From positions 62,001 through 126,000 of the forward strand of contig NZ_LOWB01000098.1 of the NCBI RefSeq assembly GCF_001522865.1: a stretch of 64,000 nt of DNA. Reading direction: 5' to 3'. Below are positions 10,677-20,847 of the stretch, in pieces. Under the pieces are notes generated by a model. It searched no databases and was not told the origin of the DNA. It saw only the letters and a list, made by a program, of their open reading frames with translations. The number at the start of each line of letters is the position of its first letter. Position 1 is the first letter of the stretch. The position numbers and the translations under genes were made by a program. The stretch is from Burkholderia sp. TSV86 (GTDB taxonomy: Bacteria > Pseudomonadota > Gammaproteobacteria > Burkholderiales > Burkholderiaceae).

Positions 10677-12178
10677 TTCTGACGCGGACGAATCGGGATG
10701 AACTGCGTGTTGTCGCCGCGCCGCACGAGCAGCGCAATCGTGCGCTGCGCATCGAGCTTCGACGTCACATCGATGAATTGCTTCGCACTCGTGATGTCGA
10801 TATCGCCGACGCGCAACACGATGTCGCCGCGCTGCAGGCCCGCGCGCGTGGCCGGGCCGTCGGCCGCGTCGATCTGCACGCCGTTCCTCAGCTTCAACGC
10901 TTTCAACTGCTCGGGCGACAGATCGCTGACCGTCAATCCGAGCGCATTGCTGCGCGGCTTTGCCTGCGGGCTCTGGCGGCCGCCCATCTTCGCGACCTTG
11001 TCGCCCGGCGTCTCGGCGATCGTGATCGGCAGATCACGCGACTGCCCCTTGCGCCAGACCGTCACCGTCGCCTTCGCGCCGGGCTTCGTGTCGCCCACCA
11101 TTCGCGGCAGATCGGATGCGGTATCGACCGGACGGCCGTTGAACTTCAGGATGATGTCGCCCGGTTGCAGGCCGGCCTTGTCGGCCGGGCCGCCCGGCTC
11201 GACGCTGCTGACGAGCGCGCCTTCCGCCTTCGGCAAACCGATCGAATCGGCGACATCCTTCGTCACCTCCCCGATCGCGATCGCGATCCGGCCGCGCGTC
11301 ACCTTGCCCGTCGCCTTCAGCTGCTCGGCAACGCGCATCGCCTCATCGATCGGAATCGCGAACGAAATGCCCATGAAGCCGCCCGTTCGGCTGTAGATCT
11401 GCGAGTTGATGCCGATCACCTCGCCGCTCATATTGATGAGCGGGCCGCCCGAGTTGCCGGGATTCACGGCGACGTCGGTCTGGATGAACGGCAGATAATC
11501 GCCGGTGTTACGCCCCTTCGCGCTGACGATGCCCGCCGTGACCGTGTTGTCGAGGCCGAACGGCGAGCCGATCGCGACCACCCATTCGCCGACGCGAACC
11601 CGATTCGAATCGCCGATCGCAACAGTCGGCAGATTCGTTGCATTGATTTTTACGATCGCGACATCGGTTCGCTCATCGACGCCAATCAGTTTCGCCTTGA
11701 ATTCGCGCTTGTCGGTAAGCGTCACGTAGATCGTGTCCGCATCGTCGACAACGTGCGCGTTCGTCATCACATAGCCGTCTGACGACAGCACAAAGCCCGA
11801 ACCGACGCCGCGATTCTGTTCGGTATCCGGCGGCGCATCGGGCTGCGACGGCGCATTTTTCGGTCCGCCCGGCTGCGGCAGCGGAATTCCGAAGAAGCGG
11901 CGGAAGAATTCCGACATATCACCGTTGTCGAATCCGGGCGGCAGCCCGCCGCGCGTATCGGTCGGCACGTTCGCCGTGGTCCGGATGTTGACGACCGCCG
12001 GACCGACTTTCTCGACGAGGTCGGCGAAATCGGGCAGGCCCGCGCGGGTCGCGGGCGCGGCGCCCGCCACAGGCGCTGCCGTGACATTCGGAGCAGCGGC
12101 CGCGAGCGGCGCGGCGAACGGCACGGCAGCGGCCACCGCCGCCGCGACGAGCGAAGTGCGCAGCGAAAAATTCTTCAT
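10673..12178 (-). CDS. mucD: Periplasmic serine protease MucD/DegP-like
   Basis: A 501-aa HtrA-family protease that degrades misfolded envelope proteins and dampens the sigma-E response. An N-terminal signal peptide (Ala-rich, to about residue 30) is followed by a trypsin-like domain with catalytic His142 (TNAHVVDD), Asp172 (ERTDVAIVKI) and Ser243 (NPGNSGGPL). Two PDZ domains follow, at about 290-370 and 410-490. The region at 75-120 is Pro/Gly-rich. It is the fourth gene of the rpoE-rseA-rseB-mucD cassette, the same order as algU-mucA-mucB-mucD of Pseudomonas. Confidence 0.95.
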   Translation of the reverse strand: MKNFSLRTSLVAAAVAAAVPFAAPLAAAAPNVTAAPVAGAAPATRAGLPDFADLVEKVGPAVVNIRTTANVPTDTRGGLPPGFDNGDMSEFFRRFFGIPLPQPGGPKNAPSQPDAPPDTEQNRGVGSGFVLSSDGYVMTNAHVVDDADTIYVTLTDKREFKAKLIGVDERTDVAIVKINATNLPTVAIGDSNRVRVGEWVVAIGSPFGLDNTVTAGIVSAKGRNTGDYLPFIQTDVAVNPGNSGGPLINMSGEVIGINSQIYSRTGGFMGISFAIPIDEAMRVAEQLKATGKVTRGRIAIAIGEVTKDVADSIGLPKAEGALVSSVEPGGPADKAGLQPGDIILKFNGRPVDTASDLPRMVGDTKPGAKATVTVWRKGQSRDLPITIAETPGDKVAKMGGRQSPQAKPRSNALGLTVSDLSPEQLKALKLRNGVQIDAADGPATRAGLQRGDIVLRVGDIDITSAKQFIDVTSKLDAQRTIALLVRRGDNTQFIPIRPRQK

Positions 12179-12194
12179 GTCGAAAGCCGAACGG

Positions 12195-13256
12195 TTATTT
12201 GTAAGCCTTGTATTCTATGGCAGACGCGAACTGCTGCAACGTTGCCAACGGCACTTCGCCGAGCACGGTGATCCAGAAATCGCCGCGGCGCTTGACGAGC
12301 ACATGCGTCGCGCCGGTGCTGCCCGCCCCTTCCTTGCGGCTATTCTTTTCGGTGGGTTCGATGAAAACCGACACAGTCGACAGACCGTCAGTGAAAACGG
12401 CCTGATCGACGGGAATCGGCGGATCGCCCGCATCACGCGCGGCCATCGGGCGGCGCACCTCGCGAATCTTGCGGAAACCGGCGACGCTCGGCGCGATCTG
12501 CCAGCCCTGCGCCTCGATGTCGATCGACGACACCGGGGGCCGCACGAGCGTCCAACCGCCGAGATTGCGCATCCCCGAGGCGATCGCGCCTCTGTCTTTT
12601 TCGCTCGCCGCCGCGCCGCTCAGTTGCAATTGCGAGAACGCGACCTGTTCGAGAACATGAGCGTCGGCGTCTAGCGTCTGCGAGCGCAGCAACAGGCCCG
12701 TCTTCGCGTCGATCCACAGCTTGTACGCGAACCGGTACGAATCTTTCGGCACCAGTTCGACGACCTGCGCATCGAGGCCCGCGACGCGGTCGCGCCCGAG
12801 CGGCTTCGAATCGTAGACGGACAGCACCTGCTCGCCGCTCGCGCCCAGCAGCGCCGGGAACGAATCCTTGTTCTGCCGGCGCTCGACCACGCAGAGCTTG
12901 CGCTCCGGCACGAACGTGTAGAGATCGTCATTATGGCGCAGCAGCTTGCGCGGCTTGCCGTCGAGGCTTTCGATCCGTTCGTACTCGCCGTCGCCCTTCG
13001 TTGCAATATGAACGATCCTCGACGACTGCACGTACGCACCGCGTTGATAGACGAACGTTCCTGCGTAACTCTGTTGCTGCGCCGCTTGCTGAATGCGGTC
13101 GAGCAACTCGGCGGCCGAGCGGCGGGCGGCGACGGAATCGTCGGATTGCTGCGCGAGCGCGGTAGACTCGGTCGACAAAAGCGCGGCTGCACACAGCAAA
13201 AACGCAGCCAGCCGCCTCCAACCGAGGATGGACTGATTCAACTGCAACGTCCGCAT
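12195..13256 (-). CDS. rseB: Sigma-E regulatory protein RseB/MucB
   Basis: RseB is a periplasmic protein that binds anti-sigma factor RseA and protects it from cleavage until lipoprotein or LPS signals release it. The 353-aa protein has a signal peptide (membrane segment about residues 14-35 ending TALAQQ) and an N-terminal LolA-like domain starting AAELLDRIQQAAQQQSYAGT. A smaller C-terminal domain ends in ILGEVPLATLQQFA-like sequence. It begins 5 bp after rseA stops and precedes mucD by 16 bp, so all are one operon. Confidence 0.93.
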   Translation of the reverse strand: MRTLQLNQSILGWRRLAAFLLCAAALLSTESTALAQQSDDSVAARRSAAELLDRIQQAAQQQSYAGTFVYQRGAYVQSSRIVHIATKGDGEYERIESLDGKPRKLLRHNDDLYTFVPERKLCVVERRQNKDSFPALLGASGEQVLSVYDSKPLGRDRVAGLDAQVVELVPKDSYRFAYKLWIDAKTGLLLRSQTLDADAHVLEQVAFSQLQLSGAAASEKDRGAIASGMRNLGGWTLVRPPVSSIDIEAQGWQIAPSVAGFRKIREVRRPMAARDAGDPPIPVDQAVFTDGLSTVSVFIEPTEKNSRKEGAGSTGATHVLVKRRGDFWITVLGEVPLATLQQFASAIEYKAYK

Positions 13257-13261
13257 CGGAA

Positions 13262-13864
13262 TTATCGGCTCTGCGTAGTGGCAACGGCTGTGCGAATGAC
13301 CGGCATCGCACCAGTGACGACGGGCTGCTGCGCAAATTGCTGGTGCGCTTCGAGATATTGGTCGAGGCTTGCGTCACGGATGATGTTCACGTCCTGCAGC
13401 GCCGGCTGATCGGCCGACACGCGCTGCAACACCGCTTGCGGTGCTGCGCCGGCCGATGCCAGCTGAGCGCCGCCCGGCGCGCCGACGCGCTGCATCTGCG
13501 GCACGACGATCCAGGTGAGCGTCGCGGCCGCGGCCGCGATCGCAAACGCCGGCGCCACTCGGCGGCGCCAGCCGAACAGCCCGCGAGCTACGCCGCGAGC
13601 GGGCGCGAGCAGATGCGGCTGCGTCGCGAGGCTCGCCGACAAGCGTGCCATGAACGCGCTGCTCTCAGCGGGCTTGAGCGTGAGTTCGTCGGAACGCAGC
13701 GCGTCGCCGATCACGTGATAATGCGCCCACGCGCTGCGTCCGGCGTCGTCCAGCCCCGCCAGAATCTGCGTCAGCGACAGCCCGTCAAGCGCCTCGCCGT
13801 CGACCAAAGCGGACACGCGCTCGCGTTGCGAGCTGGCCTGCGACTGCGTAGAGACCGACCCCAT
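13262..13864 (-). CDS. rseA: Anti-sigma-E factor RseA
   Basis: RseA holds the sigma-E factor at the inner membrane; regulated proteolysis frees it. The 200-aa protein has a cytoplasmic N-terminal anti-sigma domain (RERVSALVDGEALD, then AWAHYHVIGDALRSDEL), one membrane segment at about residues 97-115 (RRVAPAFAIAAAAATLTWIV) and a periplasmic tail rich in Gln and Ala. I chose the ATG at 13864 because GGGGAG lies 4-5 nt upstream; the frame extends 12 codons further to 13900. It lies between rpoE and rseB. Confidence 0.93.
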   Translation of the reverse strand: MGSVSTQSQASSQRERVSALVDGEALDGLSLTQILAGLDDAGRSAWAHYHVIGDALRSDELTLKPAESSAFMARLSASLATQPHLLAPARGVARGLFGWRRRVAPAFAIAAAAATLTWIVVPQMQRVGAPGGAQLASAGAAPQAVLQRVSADQPALQDVNIIRDASLDQYLEAHQQFAQQPVVTGAMPVIRTAVATTQSR

Positions 13865-13942
13865 GATGCTCCCCATCTTCCATATACCCCGTCGTGACAC
13901 ACGACTTCGAACTAGACCCCAAGCCGCCCCGATTCGCCGTGC

Positions 13943-14542
13943 TTACCAGCGCTTGCCTTCCGGCGTATCGAGCAGCGGCCGCAATTTTGCCGCGATCGCC
14001 TCGCGGGCCCGAAAGATTCGCGACCGGACAGTGCCGATCGGGCACCCCATCATCTCCGCGATCTCTTCATAACTCAAACCTTCGATCTCGCGCAGCGTAA
14101 TGGCCGTTCTCAACTCTTCCGGCAACATCGCCATCGCAGCATTCACCGTCTGGGCGATCTGCTTGCTCATCAGCATCGACTCAGGCGTGTTGATATCCCT
14201 TAGTTGGTCCGCGTCCGAGAAAGTTTCAGCCTCTTCCGCGTCCGCCTCGGTGGAAGTCGGCGCGCGGCGACCTTGAGTCGCAAGGTAGTTCTTCGCTGTA
14301 TTGACGGCAATCCGGTACAACCACGTGTAGAACGCCGACTCGCCGCGGAACTGCGGCAGCGCACGATAAGCCTTGATAAACGCGTCCTGTGCCACGTCTT
14401 CGACCTCCGCCGGATCCCGCACGAGGCGCGAGATCAGCCGGATGATCTTGCGGTGGTATTTGGAGACCAGGAGTTCGAACGCCGCCTTGTCGCCATTCTG
14501 TACGCGTTCGACCAGAACCTGATCGATTTCTTTTTCACTCAC
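13943..14542 (-). CDS. rpoE: RNA polymerase sigma-E (RpoE/AlgU) factor
   Basis: A 199-aa ECF sigma factor directing the envelope stress response. Region 2 includes YHRKIIRLISRLVRD and DVAQDAFIKAYRALPQFRG; region 4 includes LPEELRTAITLREIEGLSYE and a helix-turn-helix ending GCPIGTVRSRIFRARE. The start is the GTG at 14542 (VSEKEIDQVLVERVQ), which matches the family start; the open frame continues about 56 codons upstream but that part is not conserved-looking. It is followed by rseA, rseB and mucD. Confidence 0.95.
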   Translation of the reverse strand: MSEKEIDQVLVERVQNGDKAAFELLVSKYHRKIIRLISRLVRDPAEVEDVAQDAFIKAYRALPQFRGESAFYTWLYRIAVNTAKNYLATQGRRAPTSTEADAEEAETFSDADQLRDINTPESMLMSKQIAQTVNAAMAMLPEELRTAITLREIEGLSYEEIAEMMGCPIGTVRSRIFRAREAIAAKLRPLLDTPEGKRW

Positions 14543-14645
14543 CTGACAAATCCGTAAACGAGGGATGCAAAGCGGAGCGCTATTGTAGCGTTCCCGCTCA
14601 TGCGCAATCGCAGCCTGAAAAGCTCCGCGGTGGTCGCGCCACGGC

Positions 14646-15104
14646 TCAGCCGCGCGCAGCACGCCGGCCCAGCACGCAAAGCGCGCGGAATACCGGTGCG
14701 GCGAGCGCATCCGCGGGAATCACGAGCCGCGCCGCGCGCCGGCCGCGGCCTTGCACCGTCAGCACGACGAGCAGATCGCTCCATTGCGTGAAGCCGGCAA
14801 CCCGGCCTTGCGCGAGCAGCCGCCCGTTGCGATCGAACGCCGCCAGCAAGCCCGCGCCGGCATCGATCCGCAATGCGGCCGGCTGGCGCCTCCCGCATAG
14901 GGCCCGTGCACGCAACGCAACCAGCACCGCAAGCACGACCGAGAGCATCGCCGCAGCGCGTGAACCGATCAGCGGTGCCACGCTCGCATGAACTGCCGCC
15001 GCGGCGGTCAGCACGAAAATTGCCATTGCCGCGCAAAGCCCAGCCGACGCGCGCAGCACAACGTGCTGCGCGCGCGGCGAAGCGGGATCGAACAGCTCCG
15101 TCAA
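14646..15104 (-). CDS. Small membrane protein of unknown function
   Basis: A 152-aa protein not recognised by family. Two hydrophobic helices lie at about residues 17-38 and 45-65 (AAAVHAS between them), followed by a roughly 85-residue soluble tail rich in Ala, Arg and Leu with DAGAGLLAAFDRNGRLLAQG. It begins 12 bp after fabF stops and ends about 100 bp before rpoE, so it is co-oriented and probably co-transcribed with one or both. The two-helix-plus-tail layout resembles small inner-membrane accessory proteins, but no function is claimed. Confidence 0.7.
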   Translation of the reverse strand: MTELFDPASPRAQHVVLRASAGLCAAMAIFVLTAAAAVHASVAPLIGSRAAAMLSVVLAVLVALRARALCGRRQPAALRIDAGAGLLAAFDRNGRLLAQGRVAGFTQWSDLLVVLTVQGRGRRAARLVIPADALAAPVFRALCVLGRRAARG

Positions 15105-15115
15105 GCGCCCCCGCG

Positions 15116-16354
15116 TCAGATACGCTTGAAGACCAGCGTGCCGTTAGTCCCGCCGAAGCCGAACGAGTTCTTCAGCGCGACGTCGATCTTCATCTCCCGC
15201 GCTTCGTTCGCGCAGTAGTCGAGATCGCACTCGGGGTCCTGGTTGAAGATATTGATCGTCGGCGGCGACACCTGGTTGTGAACGGCGAGCACCGTAAACA
15301 CCGATTCCAGCCCGCCGGAGCCGCCGAGCAGGTGGCCCGTCATCGACTTCGTCGAATTGACGACGATCTTCTTCGCATGATCGCCGAACGCACGCTTGAT
15401 ACCGATGGTTTCCGCGAGATCGCCGAGCGGCGTCGACGTACCATGCGCGTTCAGGTAGCTCACCTGATCGACGTTGATGCCCGCATTGCGCATCGCGGCC
15501 AGCATGCAGCGGCGCGCGCCGTCGCCGTCCTCGAGCGGCGCCGTCATGTGATATGCGTCGCTGCTCATTCCGTAGCCGCTGATTTCCGCGTAGATCCGCG
15601 CGCCGCGCGCCTTCGCGTGCTCGTACTCCTCGAGCACCATCACGCCGGCGCCCTCGCCGAGCACGAAGCCGTCGCGATCCCGATCCCACGGACGGCTCGC
15701 CGTCGCCGGATCGTCGTTGCGCTGAGACAGCGCGCGCGCGGCCGCGAAGCCGCCGATGCCGAGCGGCGACACGGTCGCCTCCGCACCGCCGGCGAGCATC
15801 ACGTCGGCATCGCCGTACTCGATGAGGCGCGCGGCCTCGCCAATGCAATGCAAACCGGTCGTGCAGGCGGTGACGATCGCGAGGTTCGGCCCCTTGATGC
15901 CGAACTTCATCGACAGATGGCCGGAAATCATGTTGATGATCGACGCCGGCACGAAGAACGGCGAGATCCGGCGCGGACCGCGGTTCAGGAGTTCGGTCTG
16001 CGTGACTTCGATCAGCGGCAGCCCGCCGATGCCCGAGCCGACGATGACGCCCACGCGCTCCGCGTTCTCGTCGCTTACCTCGAAGCCGCTGTCGCCCATT
16101 GCCTGCATGCCGGCGGCGATTCCGTAATGGATGAACGTATCCATGTGACGCGCTTCCTTCGCCGAGATGTACTCATCGACGTTAAAGCCCTTCACCTCGC
16201 CTGCGAAGCGCGTCGAGAAGTTCGTCGCATCGAACTTCGTGATATTGACGATGCCGGACTTGCCGGCGACGAGATTGGCCCAGCCGTCGGCAACATTGTT
16301 GCCAACGGGAGAAATCAACCCGAGGCCAGTAACGACAACACGACGACGGCTCAC
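15116..16354 (-). CDS. fabF: 3-oxoacyl-[ACP] synthase II
   Basis: KAS II elongates acyl-ACP in type II fatty acid synthesis and controls unsaturated chain length. The 412-aa thiolase-fold enzyme has the active-site Cys164 in [10 protein letters not shown], and the His motifs [11 protein letters not shown] and [12 protein letters not shown]. The start is GTG at 16354 ([12 protein letters not shown]), with AAGAGG 5 nt upstream; an upstream ATG at 16387 adds eleven residues not seen in the family. It follows acpP with a terminator-like hairpin between them. Confidence 0.96.
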   Translation of the reverse strand: MSRRRVVVTGLGLISPVGNNVADGWANLVAGKSGIVNITKFDATNFSTRFAGEVKGFNVDEYISAKEARHMDTFIHYGIAAGMQAMGDSGFEVSDENAERVGVIVGSGIGGLPLIEVTQTELLNRGPRRISPFFVPASIINMISGHLSMKFGIKGPNLAIVTACTTGLHCIGEAARLIEYGDADVMLAGGAEATVSPLGIGGFAAARALSQRNDDPATASRPWDRDRDGFVLGEGAGVMVLEEYEHAKARGARIYAEISGYGMSSDAYHMTAPLEDGDGARRCMLAAMRNAGINVDQVSYLNAHGTSTPLGDLAETIGIKRAFGDHAKKIVVNSTKSMTGHLLGGSGGLESVFTVLAVHNQVSPPTINIFNQDPECDLDYCANEAREMKIDVALKNSFGFGGTNGTLVFKRI

Positions 16355-16379
16355 GGTAACCTCTTTTCCATTAGATGAC

Positions 16380-16431
16380 AAAAACAAAAGCCACAGTGGC
16401 CACAGGAACCACCCCTGCGAACCCTGTGGCT
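16380..16431 (-). terminator. Leaky terminator between acpP and fabF
   Basis: On the minus strand AGCCACAG (16424-16431) pairs with CTGTGGCT (16389-16396), with internal GC-rich pairing, and is followed by TTTGTTTTT. It sits downstream of acpP and 25 bp before fabF, so it probably stops part of the transcripts, letting acpP be made in excess over fabF. Confidence 0.6.
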
Positions 16432-16542
16432 GTTATTCGGCCGGCGGCACCACCGACGCGATTCGCGCATTGCAATGCGTAGCGAGCGTGCAGCGTGTGC
16501 GAATAATCGGCAGACGGTGCGTACCCTACCCGGTACGAACCG

Positions 16543-16782
16543 TTACGCCTTGACGTTTGCGCGAGCGTAGTCGATCGCTTGCTGAACGGTCGTGATCTTC
16601 TCGGCTTCTTCGTCCGGAATTTCCATGCCGAACTCATCTTCGAGCGCCATCACGAGTTCGACCGTGTCGAGCGAGTCCGCGCCGAGATCGTTCACGAACG
16701 ATGCTTCGTTCTTGATTTCGCCTTCGGCGACGCCAAGCTGCTCGGCGACGATCTTCTTGACGCGTTGTTCGATGTTGTCCAT
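16543..16782 (-). CDS. acpP: Acyl carrier protein
   Basis: The 79-aa acidic carrier of acyl chains in fatty acid and lipid A synthesis. The attachment serine is Ser37 in GADSLDTVE, to which AcpS (gene in this window) adds phosphopantetheine. Four-helix layout, length and sequence are standard. The start has a strong ribosome site, GGAGGGG, 3 nt upstream, in keeping with high expression. It lies between fabG (144 bp upstream) and fabF. Confidence 0.98.
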   Translation of the reverse strand: MDNIEQRVKKIVAEQLGVAEGEIKNEASFVNDLGADSLDTVELVMALEDEFGMEIPDEEAEKITTVQQAIDYARANVKA

Positions 16783-16926
16783 TACCCCTCCGAGGGAAAG
16801 TTCAAATTTACAAGTGCGCGCATTTTAACAGGTTTGATGCCCGCCAAAACGCATGCTGGCCTTGCGGTCAAACAAGCGCCGGATGCACTTTGACGCATGC
16901 ACGGCGCGGATGGTAAACGAATTCGG

Positions 16927-17676
16927 TTACGACATGAACATGCCGCCGTTCACATGCAGCGTCGTACCCGTGATGTAGCCCGCCTGCGGCGACGCGAGGA
17001 ACGCGACCGCGTGCGCGATGTCCTCCGGGCTGCCTAGGCGGCCGAGCGGAATCTGCGTCTTCAACGCGGCCTGCTGTTCTGGCGGCAACACCTTCGTCAT
17101 GTCGGTGTCGATGAAACCCGGCGCGACGCAGTTCACGGTAATCCCGCGGCTGCCGATTTCGCGCGCGAGCGCGCGAGTCATCCCCGCGACGCCGGCCTTC
17201 GCCGCCGCATAATTGATCTGCCCGGGATTGCCCGCCGAGCCGACCACCGACGTGATATTGACGATTCGTCCGCCGCGCGCCTTCATCATCGGACGCAGCA
17301 CCGCGCGCGACAAACGGAACACCGCCTTCAGGTTGGTGTCGATCACGGCGTCCCAATCCTCGTCCTTCATGCGCATCGCGAGTTGATCCTGCGTAATGCC
17401 GGCATTGTTGACGAGTATGTTCAGCGCGCCGAATTCGGCAAGCGTCGCGTCGATCAGCCCGTCGACCACCGCCGGGTCATTGACGTCCAGCACGGCGCCC
17501 CGGCCCGTGAACCCGGCCTCGCCGAACGCGGCGGAAATACCCGCGGCGCCCGCCTCGGTGGTCGCGGTGCCGATCACCGTCGCGCCGCGGCGTGCAAGCT
17601 CAAGCGCGATCGCGCGGCCGATCCCGCGCGACGCGCCGGTAACGATCGCGACTTGTTTGTCGAGAATCTTGTCCAT
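16927..17676 (-). CDS. fabG: 3-oxoacyl-[ACP] reductase FabG
   Basis: A 249-aa short-chain dehydrogenase that reduces 3-oxoacyl-ACP with NADPH. It has the cofactor motif TGASRGIGRA, the NNAG motif (ILVNNAGITQ), and the catalytic Ser-Tyr-Lys set in NITSVVGSAGNPGQINYAAAK. The C-terminus GTTLHVNGGMFMS is typical. The ATG at 17676 (MDKILDKQVAIVTG) is chosen; the open frame offers an ATG eleven codons upstream. It follows fabD by 54 bp. Confidence 0.96.
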   Translation of the reverse strand: MDKILDKQVAIVTGASRGIGRAIALELARRGATVIGTATTEAGAAGISAAFGEAGFTGRGAVLDVNDPAVVDGLIDATLAEFGALNILVNNAGITQDQLAMRMKDEDWDAVIDTNLKAVFRLSRAVLRPMMKARGGRIVNITSVVGSAGNPGQINYAAAKAGVAGMTRALAREIGSRGITVNCVAPGFIDTDMTKVLPPEQQAALKTQIPLGRLGSPEDIAHAVAFLASPQAGYITGTTLHVNGGMFMS

Positions 17677-17730
17677 GCAGAAATTCCGTGTTTCAGGTGA
17701 ATTCAGCAAACTTGCGAGCGTGACCAGCGA

Positions 17731-18663
17731 TCAAGCGACGACAAGCTTGAGCGCTTCGTCGAGCGACGCCGGATCAAACACCGACGCGCCGACGAGATTG
17801 CCGTCGATGCGCTTCGTCAAGCCAGCGAGCACCTTGCCCGGGCCGCATTCGATCACATGGCTCACGCCCGCGCCCGCGATGTGCCGCATGCACTCGACCC
17901 AGCGAACCGGGCCCGCGGCCTGGCGCACCAGCGCATCCTTGATCGCCACGGGATCCGACACCACGGCGACATCGATATTGTTGACGACGGGAATCTGCGG
18001 CGCCTTCACATCGACATCCGCGAGGTAATCGCGCAACTGGTCCGACGCAGGCTTGAGCAGTGAAGAATGGAACGGCGCCGATACGGCAAGCGGCAGCGCG
18101 CGCTTTGCGCCCTTTGCCTTCGCGATCTCGCACGCCTTTTCGATGGCGGCCGCCTCGCCCGCGATCACCACCTGCGCGGGCGCATTGAAGTTCACCGCCT
18201 CGACGACGCCCGCCGCCGACGCTTCGCCGCACACCGCGCGCACCGCGTCATCGTCGAGCCCGAGAATCGCGGCCATCGCGCCGGCGCCAACCGGCACGGC
18301 CGTCTGCATGGCCTGAGCGCGAAAGCGCACGAGCGGCAGCGCGTCGCGAAACGAAATCGCGCCCGCGGCGACGAGCGCCGTATATTCGCCCAGGCTGTGC
18401 CCCGCGACGATCGACGGCGCCGGGCCGCCCGCCTGCCGCCATGCACGGTAGCACGCATACGCGGCCGTCAGCATCACGGGCTGCGTATTGGCCGTCAGGT
18501 TGAGTTCGTCAGCCGGGCCCTCGGCAATCAGCTTGCCGATATCCTGCGAGAGCGCGTCGGACGCTTCGTCGAGCGTCTCGCGCACGACGGCGACATCGGC
18601 AAATGCATTGAGCATGCCGACCGATTGCGAGCCCTGCCCCGGAAAAACGAATGCAAATTTCAT
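17731..18663 (-). CDS. fabD: Malonyl-CoA:ACP transacylase
   Basis: FabD moves malonyl from CoA to ACP to supply the chain extender. The 310-aa enzyme starts MKFAFVFPGQGSQ and has the catalytic Ser90 in AGHSLGEYTAL, with the conserved Arg in RFRAQAMQ and His in SAPFHSSLLKP. It lies 66 bp after fabH in the order fabH-fabD-fabG-acpP-fabF, the usual fab cluster. Confidence 0.97.
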   Translation of the reverse strand: MKFAFVFPGQGSQSVGMLNAFADVAVVRETLDEASDALSQDIGKLIAEGPADELNLTANTQPVMLTAAYACYRAWRQAGGPAPSIVAGHSLGEYTALVAAGAISFRDALPLVRFRAQAMQTAVPVGAGAMAAILGLDDDAVRAVCGEASAAGVVEAVNFNAPAQVVIAGEAAAIEKACEIAKAKGAKRALPLAVSAPFHSSLLKPASDQLRDYLADVDVKAPQIPVVNNIDVAVVSDPVAIKDALVRQAAGPVRWVECMRHIAGAGVSHVIECGPGKVLAGLTKRIDGNLVGASVFDPASLDEALKLVVA

Positions 18664-18729
18664 AACGCCCCTAATTGAATCGATTCGAGCGGCACGAGAA
18701 ACGCGCCGGATGGGAGCAGACGGAGCCGG

Positions 18730-19719
18730 TCAATAACGGAAGACCGACGCGCCCCACGTAAAGCCACCGCCGACGCCTTCGATCAGCACGTGTTGGCCGC
18801 GCTGAATGCGGCCGTCGCGAATCGCGACGTCGAGCGCGAGCGGAATCGACGCAGCCGACGTATTGCCATGGTCGCCGACGGTCACGATCATCCGCTCCTG
18901 CGGCAGGCCGAGCTTACGGCAGGTACTCGTCATGATACGGATATTGGCCTGATGCGGAATCAGCCAATCGATCTGCTCGGCCGCAAGCCCCGCCTTCGAC
19001 AGCGCTTCGAGCGCCACCTTCTCGAGCACGTTCACCGCGAGCTTGAACACGGCTTGGCCGTCCATGTGCAGGAACGCGCTGCCCTCAATGACGCCGCCAT
19101 TCACGTTGCCCGGCGTGCAAAGAATACTGGAGTAGCTGCCGTCCGCATGCAGCGCGCTGCCCAGCATGCCCGGCTCGTCGGACGCGGACATCACGACGGC
19201 GCCCGCGCCGTCGCCGAACAGCACGCAGGTCGTGCGGTCCTTGAAATCGAGAATGCGCGAGAACGTTTCCGCGCCGACGACGAGCGCCGTGCGGTGCTGG
19301 CCCGAGCGGATGAAATTATCGGCCGTTGCGATCGCGTATGCGAAGCCCGAGCATACGGCCTGAATGTCGAACGCTGCGCCGTTGTTCTTGATGCCGAGCT
19401 TGTGCTGCAGCAGACACGCGGTGCTCGGGAAAACGAAATCGGGGGTCGACGTCGCGACGACAATGAGGTCGATCGACTGCGGATCGATATCGGCCGCCTC
19501 GATCGCGCGGCGCGCGGCGACGAGCGCAAGATCGCTCGTCGTCACGTTGGAATCGGCGAAATGCCGCGCGTGAATGCCCGTGCGCGCGACAATCCACTCA
19601 TCGCTCGTTTCAATGCCGTCTTTCGCGAGCCGATCGGCGAGATCCTGGTTCGTGACCCGGTTGGGCGGCAGGTAGCTGCCCGTGCCGAGCACGCGGGAAT
19701 AGAGTGTCGATTGGGCCAT
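18730..19719 (-). CDS. fabH: 3-oxoacyl-[ACP] synthase III
   Basis: KAS III starts fatty acid synthesis by condensing acetyl-CoA with malonyl-ACP. The 329-aa enzyme carries the catalytic triad: Cys123 in [10 protein letters not shown], His in IPHQANIRI and Asn in [11 protein letters not shown] chose the second of two adjacent ATG codons ([12 protein letters not shown]); the first, at 19722, overlaps the plsX stop as ATGA and would add one Met. Translation is thus coupled to plsX. Confidence 0.96.
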   Translation of the reverse strand: MAQSTLYSRVLGTGSYLPPNRVTNQDLADRLAKDGIETSDEWIVARTGIHARHFADSNVTTSDLALVAARRAIEAADIDPQSIDLIVVATSTPDFVFPSTACLLQHKLGIKNNGAAFDIQAVCSGFAYAIATADNFIRSGQHRTALVVGAETFSRILDFKDRTTCVLFGDGAGAVVMSASDEPGMLGSALHADGSYSSILCTPGNVNGGVIEGSAFLHMDGQAVFKLAVNVLEKVALEALSKAGLAAEQIDWLIPHQANIRIMTSTCRKLGLPQERMIVTVGDHGNTSAASIPLALDVAIRDGRIQRGQHVLIEGVGGGFTWGASVFRY

Positions 19720-20825
19720 CATGTCTTCGAGGAAAGCGCGGCGGAAGGCTCGGCTGACTGGCCAGCGGACGGGCCCGCCGGCCCGGCCCCGTTCGCTTCG
19801 CGTTCACTTTCGCCCAATGGCTCGGCATTCTCCGCCATTGCTCGCGAAAGGCGCTCCAGCACGCCATTTTTGACGGCATCATACCCGCGTTTGATCGCCC
19901 ACTCAAACGCGTGCGCATCAGCGGAACCGTGACTCTTGATGACGAGACTGCGCAATCCGAGCAGCGCGGCTCCATTGTACTGTCGATGATCGACGCGCCG
20001 CTTGAAGCGCATCAGTACCGGCAGCGCGAGAATCGCCATCAGCTTGGTCAGCCACGAGCGGCTGAACTCTTCCTTGATGAAATCGGCAAGCATCTGCGCC
20101 AGGCCCTCAGAGGTCTTCAACGCGACGTTGCCGACAAAACCGTCGCAAACGATCACGTCGACCGTGCCCTTGAAGATGTCATTGCCTTCGACGTTGCCGC
20201 GGAAATTCAACGTGCTCGCACGCAGCAGTTCGCCCGCGCGCTTGATCGTTTCGTTCCCCTTGATGACTTCCTCGCCGATGTTGAGTAGACCGATCGTCGG
20301 CCGGTCCTTGCCTTCGAGCGCCGCGACGAGCGCGTGCCCCATTTCGGCGAATTGCAGCAGATGCTGCGGCTCGCAATCGACGTTCGCGCCGAGATCGAGC
20401 ATCATCGTGTAGCCCGTGGGATTGGGCAGCGCAAACGCGATCGCGGGCCGCTCGATGCCTGGCAGCGTCTTCAGCACGTAGCGGGACACGGCCATCAGCG
20501 CGCCCGTGTTGCCCGCGGACACGCAAGCCTGCGCGGCGCCATCCTTCACGTGATTGAGCGCAACGCGCATAGAAGAATCCTTCTTCTTGCGCAACGCCAC
20601 TTCGACGGGATCGTCCATCGCGACCACCTCGGTAGCTGGCACGACGGACAGCGCCGGCTCGTTGCGCGCCTTATGTTTCTTCAGTTGCGCCCGGATCGCG
20701 CTTTCAACTCCGACGAGCAGCAATTGCGCGTCGGGATGCGAACGGACGAATTTGATTGCAGCGGGAACGGTCACGGACGGGCCGTGGTCGCCTCCCATGC
20801 AATCGATTGTGAGCTTTACAGTCAT
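19719..20825 (-). CDS. plsX: Phosphate acyltransferase PlsX
   Basis: PlsX converts acyl-ACP to acyl-phosphate, the donor for PlsY in phospholipid synthesis. The 368-aa protein starts [18 protein letters not shown], the family's N-terminal signature, and includes [10 protein letters not shown] and [16 protein letters not shown] motifs. The C-terminal 35 residues are Ala/Gly/Pro-rich ([14 protein letters not shown]) and extend beyond the usual family end. It follows rpmF across a terminator-like hairpin and is coupled to fabH. Confidence 0.95.
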   Translation of the reverse strand: MTVKLTIDCMGGDHGPSVTVPAAIKFVRSHPDAQLLLVGVESAIRAQLKKHKARNEPALSVVPATEVVAMDDPVEVALRKKKDSSMRVALNHVKDGAAQACVSAGNTGALMAVSRYVLKTLPGIERPAIAFALPNPTGYTMMLDLGANVDCEPQHLLQFAEMGHALVAALEGKDRPTIGLLNIGEEVIKGNETIKRAGELLRASTLNFRGNVEGNDIFKGTVDVIVCDGFVGNVALKTSEGLAQMLADFIKEEFSRSWLTKLMAILALPVLMRFKRRVDHRQYNGAALLGLRSLVIKSHGSADAHAFEWAIKRGYDAVKNGVLERLSRAMAENAEPLGESEREANGAGPAGPSAGQSAEPSAALSSKT

Positions 20826-20847
20826 GGAATGCGACGAATTTCAGGCA

